Shown here: positions 37,486-45,195 of the stretch, piece after piece
Layout of the letters: the number at the start of each line of letters is the position of its first letter
Numbering within the stretch: position 1 is the stretch's first letter
Assembly: GCF_014190775.1 (NCBI RefSeq)
Contig: NZ_JACHVP010000001.1
Span: forward strand, 1,736,001 to 1,800,000
Direction: 5' to 3'
DNA length: 64,000 nucleotides
From: Leifsonia aquatica
GTDB lineage: Bacteria; Actinomycetota; Actinomycetes; Actinomycetales; Microbacteriaceae
Position numbers and translations under genes: made by a program
The notes under the pieces: generated by a model
What the model saw: the letters and a program-made list of their open reading frames with translations, nothing else
Told to the model about the DNA's origin: nothing
The model's database searches: none

Positions 37486-38215
37486 GATGCCGGGACAGGT
37501 CGACGACACCGCGCTCCGGCCGCTCCTGCGGGCCGAGGGGGTCGGGCGCGTCTTCACGACCGCGGCCGGCAACGTCACGGCGCTCGAAGCGGTCTCGCTG
37601 GAGGTGCACCCGGGCGAGCTGCTCGTCGTCCGCGGCCGGTCCGGCTCCGGCAAGACGACCCTCCTCAACGTGCTCGGCGGTCTGGACATGCCGACCACCG
37701 GAACGGTCACCCTCGGCGGTCTCGACCTCACGACCGCGACCGAGTCGCAACTCGTCGCCGCGCGGCGGACGCGCCTCGGCTTCGTCTTCCAGGCGTTCGG
37801 CCTCGTCCCGGTGCTGTCGGCAGCGGAGAACGTGGAGGTCCCGCTGCGACTCCTCGGCGTCGAGCCGGCCGAGCGCGACGCACGGGTGGCCGACCTGCTC
37901 GACCGTGTCGGGCTGAGCGGGCACGCCGCCCAGCGACCGTCCGAGCTCTCCGGCGGCCAGCAGCAGCGCGTCGGCATCGCCCGCGCGCTCGCGGCCCGCC
38001 CGCAGGTCCTGCTCGCCGACGAGCCGACCGGTCAGCTCGACAGCGTGACCGGCGCGGCGATGATGGATCTGCTCGTCGAGCTGGTGCACGACTCCGGCGT
38101 CGCGGCCGTGGTCACCACGCACGACCCGCTCCTGATGGCGCGCGCCGACCGCGTGATCGAGCTGCACGACGGGCGCACCGTGCCCCGGCGGCGTGGAGCG
38201 CACGTGCGGGAGTGA
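37472..38215 (+). CDS. ABC ATPase (MacB/LolD type)
   Basis: 247 aa without extension. Walker A GRSGSGKTT, signature [15 protein letters not shown], Walker B VLLADEPTGQLD and H-loop TTHD are intact. It is the second ATPase of the operon, so the two permeases may use a hetero-dimeric motor or each its own homodimer. ATG 37472 has GGGAG upstream; an ATG at 37487 right after the previous stop is an alternative. A separate promoter follows for the next gene. Confidence 0.9.
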   Translation: MTSAEMPGQVDDTALRPLLRAEGVGRVFTTAAGNVTALEAVSLEVHPGELLVVRGRSGSGKTTLLNVLGGLDMPTTGTVTLGGLDLTTATESQLVAARRTRLGFVFQAFGLVPVLSAAENVEVPLRLLGVEPAERDARVADLLDRVGLSGHAAQRPSELSGGQQQRVGIARALAARPQVLLADEPTGQLDSVTGAAMMDLLVELVHDSGVAAVVTTHDPLLMARADRVIELHDGRTVPRRRGAHVRE

Positions 38216-38234
38216 CGGCGGGGACCGCCTCGGA

Positions 38235-38240
38235 TATCGT
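38235..38240 (+). promoter_or_regulatory. -10 hexamer for the P-loop kinase gene (leaderless)
   Basis: TATCGT ends 6 nt before ATG 38247, the same hexamer and spacing as at the NYN gene. Confidence 0.6.
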
Positions 38241-38246
38241 CGGTGG

Positions 38247-38795
38247 ATGGCCAGGCTCATCCTGATCAACGGCGCTCCGGCCTCCGGCAAGTCGACGCTC
38301 GCTGCGCTGCTGGTCGAGGATCGCCCGCTCGCGCTCGCCCTCGACATCGACTCCGTGCGCGGCGCGCTGGGGCGCTGGTCGGACGATCCCGAAGCCTCCG
38401 GGACGGCCGCGCGCCGCATCGCGCTCGCCATGATCGATGCGCACCTGACCGCAGGGCACGATGTCGTCGTGCCGCAGTTCCTGCGGCGGCCGGAATTCGC
38501 GGACGAACTCGCCGCGGCCGCGCACGCGGCGCAGGCGGGGTTCGTGGAGATCGTGCTCGTCGGCGATCCGGCGGAGGCGTCGGCACGGTTCGCCGCACGG
38601 TCCGCGTCCGACGATCCCCGACACCGCGACGCTGCCGTGCTCCAGCGCCTGCCGGCCGCGGAGCCGATCGAGGCGCTCTACGCCGACCTGCTCGCGATGG
38701 CGGAGCAGCGGCCCGGAGTCCACTTCGTGCCGACGGTCGACGGAGAGCCGGAGCGCGCGCTCCAGGCGATCCGCTCGATCCTGCACGACTCCTGA
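38247..38795 (+). CDS. AAA_33-type P-loop kinase-like protein
   Basis: 182 aa. Walker A GAPASGKST lies at about residues 9-17 (LILINGAPASGKSTLAALL), LALDIDSVRGALG is the second conserved block and EIVLVGDPAEASARFAAR contains an arginine typical of small-molecule kinases. Best described as an AAA_33/zeta-toxin-like phosphotransferase. No antitoxin-like partner is adjacent, so a toxin role is unlikely. The substrate is unknown. Confidence 0.8.
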   Translation: MARLILINGAPASGKSTLAALLVEDRPLALALDIDSVRGALGRWSDDPEASGTAARRIALAMIDAHLTAGHDVVVPQFLRRPEFADELAAAAHAAQAGFVEIVLVGDPAEASARFAARSASDDPRHRDAAVLQRLPAAEPIEALYADLLAMAEQRPGVHFVPTVDGEPERALQAIRSILHDS

Positions 38796-38817
38796 CGCCG
38801 GCTGCGGAACCTCCTCA

Positions 38818-38884
38818 CTATTCAGTGTTGCTATCTACCGGTACTCGGCGTTACTATCTACCAGTACCAAGCAACACTGAGTAG
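38818..38884. promoter_or_regulatory. Operator region of the PadR operon
   Basis: Two direct repeats (GTTrCTATCTACCrGTAC type) at 38828-38844 and 38851-38867, 23 bp apart and 15/17 identical, lie inside an inverted repeat whose 15-nt arms are 38818-38832 and 38870-38884 (one mismatch). It is markedly AT-rich for this window. It ends 15 nt before the PadR-like start, whose AAGGAGA is at 38889-38895. It is very likely the autoregulatory operator and promoter of the exporter operon. Confidence 0.7.
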
Positions 38885-38899
38885 CCGGAAGGAGAGTCC

Positions 38900-39232
38900 A
38901 TGAGCAAGCAAGCGACCGAGATGCTCAAGGGGACCCTCGAGGGCATCGTCCTCGCCATCCTCCAGGCCCGGCCCGCGTACGGCTACGAGATCACCTCGTG
39001 GCTGCGGGATCAGGGCTTCACCGACATCGCCGAGGGCACGATCTACGCGCTCCTCGTGCGCATCGAGCAGCGCGGCCTCGTGGACGTGGAGAAGGTCCCG
39101 TCCGAGAAGGGCCCGCCGCGCAAGGTGTACTCGCTGAACACCGCGGGACACGAGTACCTCGACGAGTTCTGGAGGACGTGGAGCTTCCTCGCAGAACGAC
39201 TGGAACAGCTCCGACACGAAGGGGAGAACTGA
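38900..39232 (+). CDS. PadR-family repressor
   Basis: 110-residue winged-helix regulator of the short PadR type. LKGTLEGIVLAILQARPAYGYEITSWL is the classic N-terminus, IAEGTIYALLVRIEQRGLV the recognition helix region, and PPRKVYSLNTAGHEYL the wing. It is the first gene of an operon with a DUF1048 protein and an ABC exporter, and the repeated AT-rich sites upstream are its probable binding sites. Such repressors usually respond directly to the exported drug. Confidence 0.92.
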   Translation: MSKQATEMLKGTLEGIVLAILQARPAYGYEITSWLRDQGFTDIAEGTIYALLVRIEQRGLVDVEKVPSEKGPPRKVYSLNTAGHEYLDEFWRTWSFLAERLEQLRHEGEN

Positions 39233-39233
39233 C

Positions 39234-39608
39234 ATGGCGGCCAAATGGGTCGAGGCGATCACCGGATCGCTCGAGCAGAAGAAGCAGTACCGGCTGTACC
39301 GGGCACGGCTGGAGGCCCTGCCCGAGCCCTACAACGCCGTCGCGAAGGCCGTGCAGCGGTACTTCATGTACAACGGCGGCGTCGAGGACGGCGACACCCT
39401 CGTCACGATGATGGGCGACTTCGTCGACCTCTGGGAGCGCGCCGCGACCGACGGCACCCCCGTCCGCGACATCGTCGGGGAGGACCCGGTCGAGTTCGCG
39501 GAGGCGTTCGCCGAGGCCTACACGGGCAAGCGCTGGATCGACAAGGAGCGCGCCCGTCTGAACGCCGCCGTCGAGGCGGCCGAGACGAAGCAGGAGGCGG
39601 AGGAATGA
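39234..39608 (+). CDS. DUF1048 family protein
   Basis: 124-residue soluble alpha-helical protein. MAAKWVEAITGSLEQKKQYR, then ARLEALPEPYNAVAKAVQRYFMYNG and DEDPVEFAEAF-like sequence (GEDPVEFAEAF) fit DUF1048. The family is habitually encoded between a PadR repressor and a DrrA-like ATPase, exactly as here, but its function is unknown. It begins one base after the PadR stop and overlaps the ATPase by ATGA. Confidence 0.87.
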   Translation: MAAKWVEAITGSLEQKKQYRLYRARLEALPEPYNAVAKAVQRYFMYNGGVEDGDTLVTMMGDFVDLWERAATDGTPVRDIVGEDPVEFAEAFAEAYTGKRWIDKERARLNAAVEAAETKQEAEE

Positions 39609-40393
39609 CCACGCAGACCGTCGAGCGCGGCCCGGCCATCCAGGTCCGGGGCCTCGAGAAGTCCTACAAGAAGCTCAGCGTCCTCCGCGGCGTCGACTTC
39701 GACGTCGAGCACGGCAGCATCTTCGCCCTGCTCGGCTCCAACGGCGCGGGCAAGACGACGGCGGTCAAGATCCTCTCGACGTTGCTCAAGGGCGACGCCG
39801 GGAAGGCCGTCGTCAACGGCTTCGACGTCGCCACCAAGCCCGCCGAGGCGCGCGACTCGATCAGCCTGACGGGCCAGTTCGCGGCCGTCGACGAGATCCT
39901 CACCGGGCGCGAGAACCTCATCCTCGTCGCCCAGCTGCGGCACCGGAAGAAGCCGGCAGCGATCGCAGACGCGCTGCTCGCCCGCTTCTCGCTCACCGAG
40001 GCCGGCTCCCGCAAGGTCGCGACCTACTCGGGCGGCATGCGCCGCCGGCTCGACATCGCCATGAGCCTGATCGGCGATCCGCCGGTGATCTTCCTCGACG
40101 AGCCCACCACCGGTCTCGACCCGCAGGCGCGGATCGAGGTCTGGGAGGCCGTGAAGGAGCTCGCCGGCCGCGGCACCACGGTGCTGCTCACCACGCAGTA
40201 CCTGGATGAGGCCGAGCAGCTCGCCGACCGCATCGCCATCCTCCACGAGGGCCGCATCATCGCGAACGGCACCCTGGCCGAGCTGAAGCAGCTGCTTCCG
40301 CCGGCCGAGGTCGAGTACGTCGAGAAGCAGCCCAGCCTGGAGGACGTCTTCCTCGCCATCGTCGGCGATGGCACGACCTCGAAGGAGTCATGA
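39605..40393 (+). CDS. ABC exporter ATPase (DrrA-like)
   Basis: 262 aa. Walker A GSNGAGKTT (about residues 42-50), signature YSGGMRRRLDIAMSL, Walker B VIFLDEPTTGLDP and a DrrA-type C-terminus (VEYVEKQPSLEDVFLAI) place it with daunorubicin-resistance exporters. It powers the permease encoded next. It is part of a four-gene operon under the PadR-like repressor. Confidence 0.93.
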   Translation: MTTQTVERGPAIQVRGLEKSYKKLSVLRGVDFDVEHGSIFALLGSNGAGKTTAVKILSTLLKGDAGKAVVNGFDVATKPAEARDSISLTGQFAAVDEILTGRENLILVAQLRHRKKPAAIADALLARFSLTEAGSRKVATYSGGMRRRLDIAMSLIGDPPVIFLDEPTTGLDPQARIEVWEAVKELAGRGTTVLLTTQYLDEAEQLADRIAILHEGRIIANGTLAELKQLLPPAEVEYVEKQPSLEDVFLAIVGDGTTSKES

Positions 40394-41169
40394 TGTCCAC
40401 CGCGACATTCTTCAGCGACACCACCGTCCTCACCGGACGGTCCATGCGCCACATCACGCGCAGCCTCGACACCATCATCACCACCGCGCTCATGCCGATC
40501 GCGTTCATGCTGCTGTTCGTGTTCGTCTTCGGCGGCGCGATCGACACCGGCTCGTTCTCCGGCTCGTACGTCGACTACCTCCTGCCCGGGATCATGCTGA
40601 TCACGGTCGCGACGGCCATCTCGTACACCGCGTACCGGCTGTTCATGGATCTGCAGGGCGGGATCTTCGAGCGCTTCCAGTCCATGCCGATCGCCCGGTC
40701 GAGCGTGCTCTGGGCGCACGTGATCACGTCCCTCGTCTCGACGATGATCTCGGTCGTGCTGGTCGTGCTCGTCTCCCTGCTGGTCGGATTCCGCACCGGG
40801 GCGAGCGTGCTCGCCTGGCTCGGCGTCGCCGGCATCCTGCTGCTGTTCAGCCTGGCACTCACCTGGATCGCCGTCATCGCCGGACTGTCGGCGAAGACCG
40901 TGGACGGCGCAGGAGCGTTCGCCTACCCGATCATCTTCCTGCCGTTCATCAGCTCGGCCTTCGTCCCGACCGAGAGCATGCCCGGCCCCGTCCGGTGGTT
41001 CGCCGAGAACCAGCCCGTCACGTCCATCGTCAACTCGATCCGCGCCCTGTTCGCCGGCCAGCCGGTCGGCAGCGACATCTGGGTCGCCCTCGCCTGGTGC
41101 GTCGGCATCCTGGTCGTCGCCTACGCCGTCGCGATGGCCGTCTACCGCCGCCGGGTCACGGCGGGGTGA
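40390..41169 (+). CDS. ABC-2 type permease (DrrB-like)
   Basis: 259 aa with about six hydrophobic spans. LDTIITTALMPIAFMLLFVFVFG begins TM1, and LQGGIFERFQSMPIARSSVLW is the conserved ABC-2 loop. LPFISSAFVPTESMPGPVRWFAENQPVT is the C-terminal hallmark of DrrB proteins. ATG 40390 overlaps the ATPase stop; GAAGGAG at 40381-40387 lies better for the ATG at 40393. Together with DrrA it should export a drug or lipid-like compound. Confidence 0.92.
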   Translation: MMSTATFFSDTTVLTGRSMRHITRSLDTIITTALMPIAFMLLFVFVFGGAIDTGSFSGSYVDYLLPGIMLITVATAISYTAYRLFMDLQGGIFERFQSMPIARSSVLWAHVITSLVSTMISVVLVVLVSLLVGFRTGASVLAWLGVAGILLLFSLALTWIAVIAGLSAKTVDGAGAFAYPIIFLPFISSAFVPTESMPGPVRWFAENQPVTSIVNSIRALFAGQPVGSDIWVALAWCVGILVVAYAVAMAVYRRRVTAG

Positions 41170-41251
41170 TCCCCGCCCCGCCGGCCTCGTCCGGCACCGA
41201 CTTCCGCCAGCCCTCCCGGGTCGGCGGTGGTCGTGTTTAACCGAGCGGACG

Positions 41252-41818
41252 TCAGCGCAACGTCCGCCGCATCACCCAGCGGTCCGCTCCCCCGGAGTGC
41301 GCGTTCGTCTCGGCGTACCGCTCGAAGCCGTGCTTCTCGAACAGCGCCACCGTTCCGACGTAGCCGCTGATCACATCCACTTTCTCGCCGCCCGTGTCGA
41401 CCGGGTAGCCCTCGACGATCGTCGCGCCCGACGCCCGCGCGTGCTCCACCGCCCCGTCGAGCAGCTGGTGCATCACGCCGCGCTTGCGGAACCCGCCCCG
41501 CACCACGAAGCACACGATCGACCACGGGTCGAGTTCCTCGTCCAGATGCGGGATGGTGCGGGAGTTCAGCAGCCGCCGGTACGTCGACTTCGGCGCCACC
41601 GAGCACCAGCCCGCGACCTCGCCGTCGAGGTATGCCAGCACCCCCGGCCCCGGCTCGGTCTCGCACTCCGCGTGCATGTACTCGATGCGGGCGGGCATGT
41701 CGAGCCGCGCATCCCGGTACGACATGCACACGCATCCCCCGCCCCCGGGTTTGCGCGGCACCATGAACGTCGCGAAATCATCCCAGCGACCCGTCGCCGG
41801 CAGCACTTCGATGGACAT
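41252..41818 (-). CDS. GNAT-family acetyltransferase
   Basis: 188 aa. [17 protein letters not shown] is beta4 of the GNAT fold and [39 protein letters not shown] contains the acetyl-CoA loop, here GFRKRGV in place of Q/RxxGx[18 protein letters not shown] is the usual C-terminal motif. CVCMSY near residue 30 is the cysteine-containing N-terminus of one GNAT subgroup. The substrate is unknown. It is divergent from the O-acetyltransferase gene across a palindromic spacer. Confidence 0.87.
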   Translation of the reverse strand: MSIEVLPATGRWDDFATFMVPRKPGGGGCVCMSYRDARLDMPARIEYMHAECETEPGPGVLAYLDGEVAGWCSVAPKSTYRRLLNSRTIPHLDEELDPWSIVCFVVRGGFRKRGVMHQLLDGAVEHARASGATIVEGYPVDTGGEKVDVISGYVGTVALFEKHGFERYAETNAHSGGADRWVMRRTLR

Positions 41819-41824
41819 GCCGGA

Positions 41825-41830
41825 AGCGTA
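41825..41830 (-). promoter_or_regulatory. -10 hexamer for the GNAT gene (leaderless)
   Basis: Read on the minus strand, TACGCT ends 6 nt before ATG 41818. Confidence 0.55.
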
Positions 41831-41837
41831 GCGGGAG

Positions 41838-41986
41838 GCGGCGACATCGGTGGCGCCGAATGGCGACTGCTGCGCCCCGGGACGATTGCCCGCGCGCGCC
41901 GCGCCGCAATCGTCCCGAGCGACCGCACTCGGAGCAGCAGTGGCGACCCACGGCGCCCCTGGTCCGGCAGCGGGGACATCGGTGGC
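41838..41986. repeat. Direct repeats flanking a nested palindrome
   Basis: GCGGsGACATCGGTGGC occurs at 41838-41854 and 41970-41986 (16/17 identical, same orientation). Between them is a nested imperfect palindrome: GGCGCC 41852-41857 with 41952-41957; ACTGCTGC 41866-41873 with GCAGCAGT 41934-41941; and a perfect 12-bp core CGGGACGATTGC 41878-41889 with GCAATCGTCCCG 41906-41917. It fills the spacer between two divergent acetyltransferase genes. No transposase or target-site signature was recognised. Confidence 0.65.
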
Positions 41987-41997
41987 AGCATGGGCGC

Positions 41998-42540
41998 ATG
42001 CCCGGCGACCTCCTCATGCGCATCCACAGTCCCGAGTTCCAGGCGATGTCGGAGCGGGTCCTGGAGGCGACCGCACTGACCTCGCGGCTCAACGTCCTCC
42101 CGTTCGACGACGACGCGGGCAAGGCCGAGCTGTTCGAGCGGATCCTCGGCCGCCCGGTGCCGGCGAAGACCACCATCTACCCGCCGTTCTTCACCGACCA
42201 CGGGCTGAACCTGGAGCTCGCCGAGCGCGTCTTCATCAACCAGAACTGCACCTTCCTCGACTACGCCGGCATCCGTCTCGCCGAGCGCGTCATGATCGCC
42301 CCGAAGGTCACCTTCATCACCGTCGGCCATCCCGTCGACACCGACGACCGCCGCGTCTGGCTCACGGGCGGCCCCATCGTCGTCGAGGAGAACGTCTGGA
42401 TCGGGGCCGGCGCCACCATCCTCCCCGGCGTCACGATCGGCCGCGACTCCGTGATCGCCGCCGGGACCGTCGTCGCGGAGGACGTGCCGGAGGCGAGCCT
42501 GGTCGCCGGCCCGAAGGGCGCGATCAAGCGGCGGTGGTGA
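41998..42540 (+). CDS. Hexapeptide-repeat O-acetyltransferase (maltose/galactoside type)
   Basis: 180-residue left-handed beta-helix enzyme. The N-terminus ([15 protein letters not shown] then LTSRLN) is the mac domain, and [35 protein letters not shown] includes the catalytic histidine. [32 protein letters not shown] shows hexapeptide repeats. It acetylates a sugar hydroxyl using acetyl-CoA. ATG 41998 ([10 protein letters not shown]) and ATG 42016 are both possible; neither has a clear ribosome binding site. Confidence 0.9.
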   Translation: MPGDLLMRIHSPEFQAMSERVLEATALTSRLNVLPFDDDAGKAELFERILGRPVPAKTTIYPPFFTDHGLNLELAERVFINQNCTFLDYAGIRLAERVMIAPKVTFITVGHPVDTDDRRVWLTGGPIVVEENVWIGAGATILPGVTIGRDSVIAAGTVVAEDVPEASLVAGPKGAIKRRW

Positions 42541-42680
42541 GGCGCGCTGCGCGGCGCCCCGCGTGCCGCACCGCAAACGTCCCGACGCGCCGCAGACGCC
42601 CGCGCGGCGGCGACGCGTGCGGGCAGCGGGATGCGGCAGGATGTCCTCATCCGTATCACCGTGTGGAGGGGACCACGATC

Positions 42681-43445
42681 ATGCGCATCTCACGCTGGAC
42701 GACCACCATCGCAATCGCAGCGATCTCGACCGCGGCGCTGAGCGGTTGCACCGCTGCCCGCAGCGCGTCGACGTCCACGCCGACTCCGGTGTCCACCGCC
42801 GATTGGCCCACCGCCCAGCTCTATCACGAGGGCCCCGCGACAGCGGACCTGGTGCTTCCGACGGGAGCGAAGTCGCTGCACGTCGACTTCTCGTGCCTCG
42901 GCGGCCTCTACACCATCTCCCCCGCGACCGGCGTCGACTCCCGTTCCGGGGCGTGTGGCGGCGCACAGTCGTTCGACTTCGATGTGACCGCCGTCGCGCC
43001 GGGGACGCACCTGCGGATCGACGTGTGGGTTCCCGCCGATTCGCGCCTCACCGCCGACCTCCGTTTCAGCCCGCGGCCGTTCGCACCGGACCGCACCACC
43101 ACGACCCAGTGCGCCACGCTGTCGTCGATCACGGAGGCGTACACCAATGCCGATGCAGGTCACGATGCCGGCGACGTGACCGACGCGCAGTGGAGCGAGC
43201 AGACCGCGAAAGCGAAGACCGACCTGTCCGCTCTCGCCGCCACCGCGCAGGCGCACCCGGAGAAGGCGGGCCTGCTCGGCCCCTCCATCCCGCAGCTCGC
43301 CGAGTGGCTCACCGGGGACGGCGACCATCCCGGCGGCTTCACCCACGCTCCCCTCGGCGATTTCACCGCCGCCGACGCGCTCGTCGGTCAGATCTGCTCC
43401 GCGAACGGCACCCCGATCGTCGTCCACGCGAAGTACGGCGGGTAG
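42681..43445 (+). CDS. Putative lipoprotein, unknown function
   Basis: 254 aa. A signal peptide with lipobox is clear (TIAIAAISTAALSGC, cysteine about residue 23), followed by a Ser/Thr-rich linker, so the protein is exported and lipid-anchored. Several cysteines in the mature part (in FSCLGGLY, GACGGAQ, TTQCATL, GQICSANG) suggest two disulfides. No family is recognised. ATG 42681 has GGAGGGGA upstream. The 140-bp spacer before it is GC-rich with no strong repeat or promoter that I can place. Confidence 0.72.
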   Translation: MRISRWTTTIAIAAISTAALSGCTAARSASTSTPTPVSTADWPTAQLYHEGPATADLVLPTGAKSLHVDFSCLGGLYTISPATGVDSRSGACGGAQSFDFDVTAVAPGTHLRIDVWVPADSRLTADLRFSPRPFAPDRTTTTQCATLSSITEAYTNADAGHDAGDVTDAQWSEQTAKAKTDLSALAATAQAHPEKAGLLGPSIPQLAEWLTGDGDHPGGFTHAPLGDFTAADALVGQICSANGTPIVVHAKYGG

Positions 43446-43514
43446 CCGGCCGGGCGGTGACCGTTCCGGCGGCGGCGATCCCCCGCTACGGGATGGGCCG
43501 GTAACCTCCTCGCG

Positions 43515-43970
43515 TCACCGATCGGAGATCGACGCGTACTCGAGGTGGGGCGACGCCGGCTCGCCGGAGAATTCGCAGATCCAGATGGCGAGCGGCTTGC
43601 CGTCCTGCAGCACGGCCGAGGGCGCGACGACCTGCACGCGGCCACGGTCCTGAGCGTCGCGGACGCCGTCGGGCGTGAGGGGCTGGATGGTCGTGATCCC
43701 GGGATGGGTCTCCTCCATCCATTGGTTCTGCGCGACGACCCCCTCCTGGCATTGATTCCAGAGACTCTGCGCATCGAACCCGAGGACCGTGTAGTCGGCC
43801 ACGGGTGTCGACGTCGCCGTTTCGGACGGCGCGGGATCCGGCGACGACGATCGGACCGGGCTCGACGTCGGCTCCCCGGCCGAGGTGTCCATCGGCGCAC
43901 AACCGGCCAGAAATGCCGTCAGTCCGATGACGACGGCAATGACCACTGGTTTCTTCATAACATCCCCCAT
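43515..43970 (-). CDS. Putative small lipoprotein, unknown function
   Basis: 151 aa. KKPVVIAVVIGLTAFLAGC is a lipoprotein signal with the cysteine at about residue 24, followed by a Ser/Thr/Pro-rich spacer and a compact domain of about 100 residues (LWNQCQEGVVAQNQWMEETH) whose two cysteines could form a disulfide. The start is set at ATG 43970 because a -10 box ends 6 nt before it; ATG 43958, preceded by GGGGGA, is the alternative and gives a cleaner signal peptide. No family is recognised. Confidence 0.7.
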   Translation of the reverse strand: MGDVMKKPVVIAVVIGLTAFLAGCAPMDTSAGEPTSSPVRSSSPDPAPSETATSTPVADYTVLGFDAQSLWNQCQEGVVAQNQWMEETHPGITTIQPLTPDGVRDAQDRGRVQVVAPSAVLQDGKPLAIWICEFSGEPASPHLEYASISDR

Positions 43971-43976
43971 GCCATC

Positions 43977-43982
43977 AGCGTA
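43977..43982 (-). promoter_or_regulatory. -10 hexamer for the small lipoprotein gene
   Basis: TACGCT on the minus strand ends 6 nt before ATG 43970; this decides between two possible starts. Confidence 0.5.
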
Positions 43983-44079
43983 GCGTCGAGGGCACGTCCG
44001 TTCGAGCGGCCCACCCGTCCGCGGGTGGCGGAGCCGCCCTGCCACGGGTAACGTCACCGTCGTCGAAGGGACACCCACC

Positions 44080-44427
44080 ATGCCTCAGTACGCCGTCCTC
44101 ATCTACACGGGCGATTCCGCACACCGCCTGGACGCGACCGAGGAGGATCTGGAGGAGCCGAATTCCCACGGCGATGCCCTGGCCGACTCCGGCGCCCTTC
44201 GTACCGCCTACGCTTTCACCCCGCGCGACCTCGCCCGCTCCGTGCGCGAGAGCGGCGTGACCGAGGGGCCGTTCGTCGACGCGCCCGTCGCGGTGGCGGG
44301 TGTCTACGTCATCGAAGCGCCGGACCTGGATGCCGCCCTCGCGATCGCCCGCACCAACCCGGCGATCCGCGGGGATGCGGGTGTGGAGGTGCGGCTGGTG
44401 CACAGCGGCGGGGTCGTCGGGCAGTAA
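44080..44427 (+). CDS. YCII-related (DGPF-type) protein
   Basis: 115 aa. QYAVLIYTGDSAHRL at the start, TEGPFVDAPVAVAGVYVIEAPDLDAALAIARTNPA and VEVRLVHSGG are the YCII/DGPF pattern, with TEGPF in place of DGPF. Relatives in actinobacteria often sit near ECF sigma factors, but none is here. The biochemical activity is not established. GAAGGG upstream is a fair ribosome binding site. Confidence 0.85.
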   Translation: MPQYAVLIYTGDSAHRLDATEEDLEEPNSHGDALADSGALRTAYAFTPRDLARSVRESGVTEGPFVDAPVAVAGVYVIEAPDLDAALAIARTNPAIRGDAGVEVRLVHSGGVVGQ

Positions 44428-44435
44428 GTGACGGG

Positions 44436-44528
44436 AACGGAGGAGTTCTGTGGCGACGCGCCGCGCAGGAACAGGTAACGGAGGAGATCAGAGCTGAAAC
44501 CGGCCGGGATCTCCTCCGCCAGGCACGA
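44436..44528 (-). repeat. 3' repeat element, copy A
   Basis: One of two roughly 92-bp copies, about 80% identical by eye to copy B at 46181-46272. Read on the minus strand it starts 29 nt after the LON-domain gene stop. Arms CGGAGGAGATC (44508-44518, minus) and GATCTCCTCCG (44479-44489, minus) are perfectly complementary, followed by GTTACCTGTTCCT and a second CTCCTCCGTT that could compete for the first arm. The minus strand also reads as a short open frame (EEIPAG..SDLLRYLFLRGASP), but this is shared only with copy B and is not evidence of a gene. Confidence 0.75.
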
Positions 44529-44557
44529 CCAGAGGTGGCGTCCGATGGTCCGCGGCC

Positions 44558-45160
44558 TCACTCAGCGGACCAGAGCTCCTCAGCCTCCAAGGTCAGGTCG
44601 ATCACCTGACGCAGGAGGCCTCCCATCGATGTCGACCGCAGCAGGGTGTACCTGTCGTACTCGCCCAGCGGGGCGATCGCTGCCAGTTGCCACGCTGCTT
44701 CGACGGGATCGTCCGACAGCTCGACATCGGCCTCCGCGCGCGGCTCCGCGACGCGGGCGATCGAGCGGCGGACAACCGCTTCGGCTTCGGTCCGCAGTGG
44801 TGCGAGCGCCTCGGACCACTCGAGGTCCGGCAGCATGGAGAGCTCGGCCCGGGGATACGGGTCCTCGTCGGCCCAACGCTCGACCGTGAACCGCCGGGTC
44901 CCCACGCCGACGATGAGCAGGTCGTCGGCGCCCGCGGCGGCGCTCACGAGTCGCGCCATCGTCCCGACCGAGGCGCGCTGGTCGCCGCCCCCGGCTTCGG
45001 ACCCGCGCTCGATGAGGACGACGCCGAACTCGAAATCCGGTTCGACCTCGTCGAGCAATCGGCCGACCAACGTGAGATACCGCGGCTCGAACACCCGCAG
45101 CGGGATGGGCACGCTGGGGAACAGCACGGAGCCGAGCGGGAACATCGGGGAGGCGGCCAT
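44558..45160 (-). CDS. LON substrate-binding-domain protein
   Basis: 200-residue stand-alone LON N-terminal (PUA-like) domain without AAA or protease parts. MFPLGSVLFPSVPIPLRVFEPRYL is the family N-terminus, and EFGVVLIERGSE and VGTMARLV follow. In proteases this domain binds substrates; the stand-alone form has unknown partners. ATG 45160 is chosen because the family sequence begins there and GGAG precedes it; an open frame of 42 more codons upstream overlaps the divergent gene and is rejected. Confidence 0.87.
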   Translation of the reverse strand: MAASPMFPLGSVLFPSVPIPLRVFEPRYLTLVGRLLDEVEPDFEFGVVLIERGSEAGGGDQRASVGTMARLVSAAAGADDLLIVGVGTRRFTVERWADEDPYPRAELSMLPDLEWSEALAPLRTEAEAVVRRSIARVAEPRAEADVELSDDPVEAAWQLAAIAPLGEYDRYTLLRSTSMGGLLRQVIDLTLEAEELWSAE

Positions 45161-45183
45161 ACTCCAGTGAATCACCACCGGCG

Positions 45184-45189
45184 TAGGGT
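45184..45189 (+). promoter_or_regulatory. -10 hexamer for the DUF427 gene (leaderless)
   Basis: TAGGGT ends 6 nt before GTG 45196, matching the DUF1801 promoter in sequence and spacing. Confidence 0.6.
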
Positions 45190-45195
45190 GAACAG

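Noticed and set aside
38247-38795. Zeta-toxin of a toxin-antitoxin pair
   Set aside because: The P-loop matches, but there is no adjacent small antitoxin gene and the gene has its own housekeeping-type leaderless promoter.
41170-41251. Inverted repeat CCGAC...GTCGG between the DrrB-like and GNAT genes
   Set aside because: Five-base arms at 18-nt distance are expected by chance here.
44304-44561. Short minus-strand frame EEIPAG..SDLLRYLFLRGASP, with a matching frame at 46160-46726
   Set aside because: The similarity is due to the non-coding repeat copies A and B; the frame has no start signal and the rest of each translation is unrelated.
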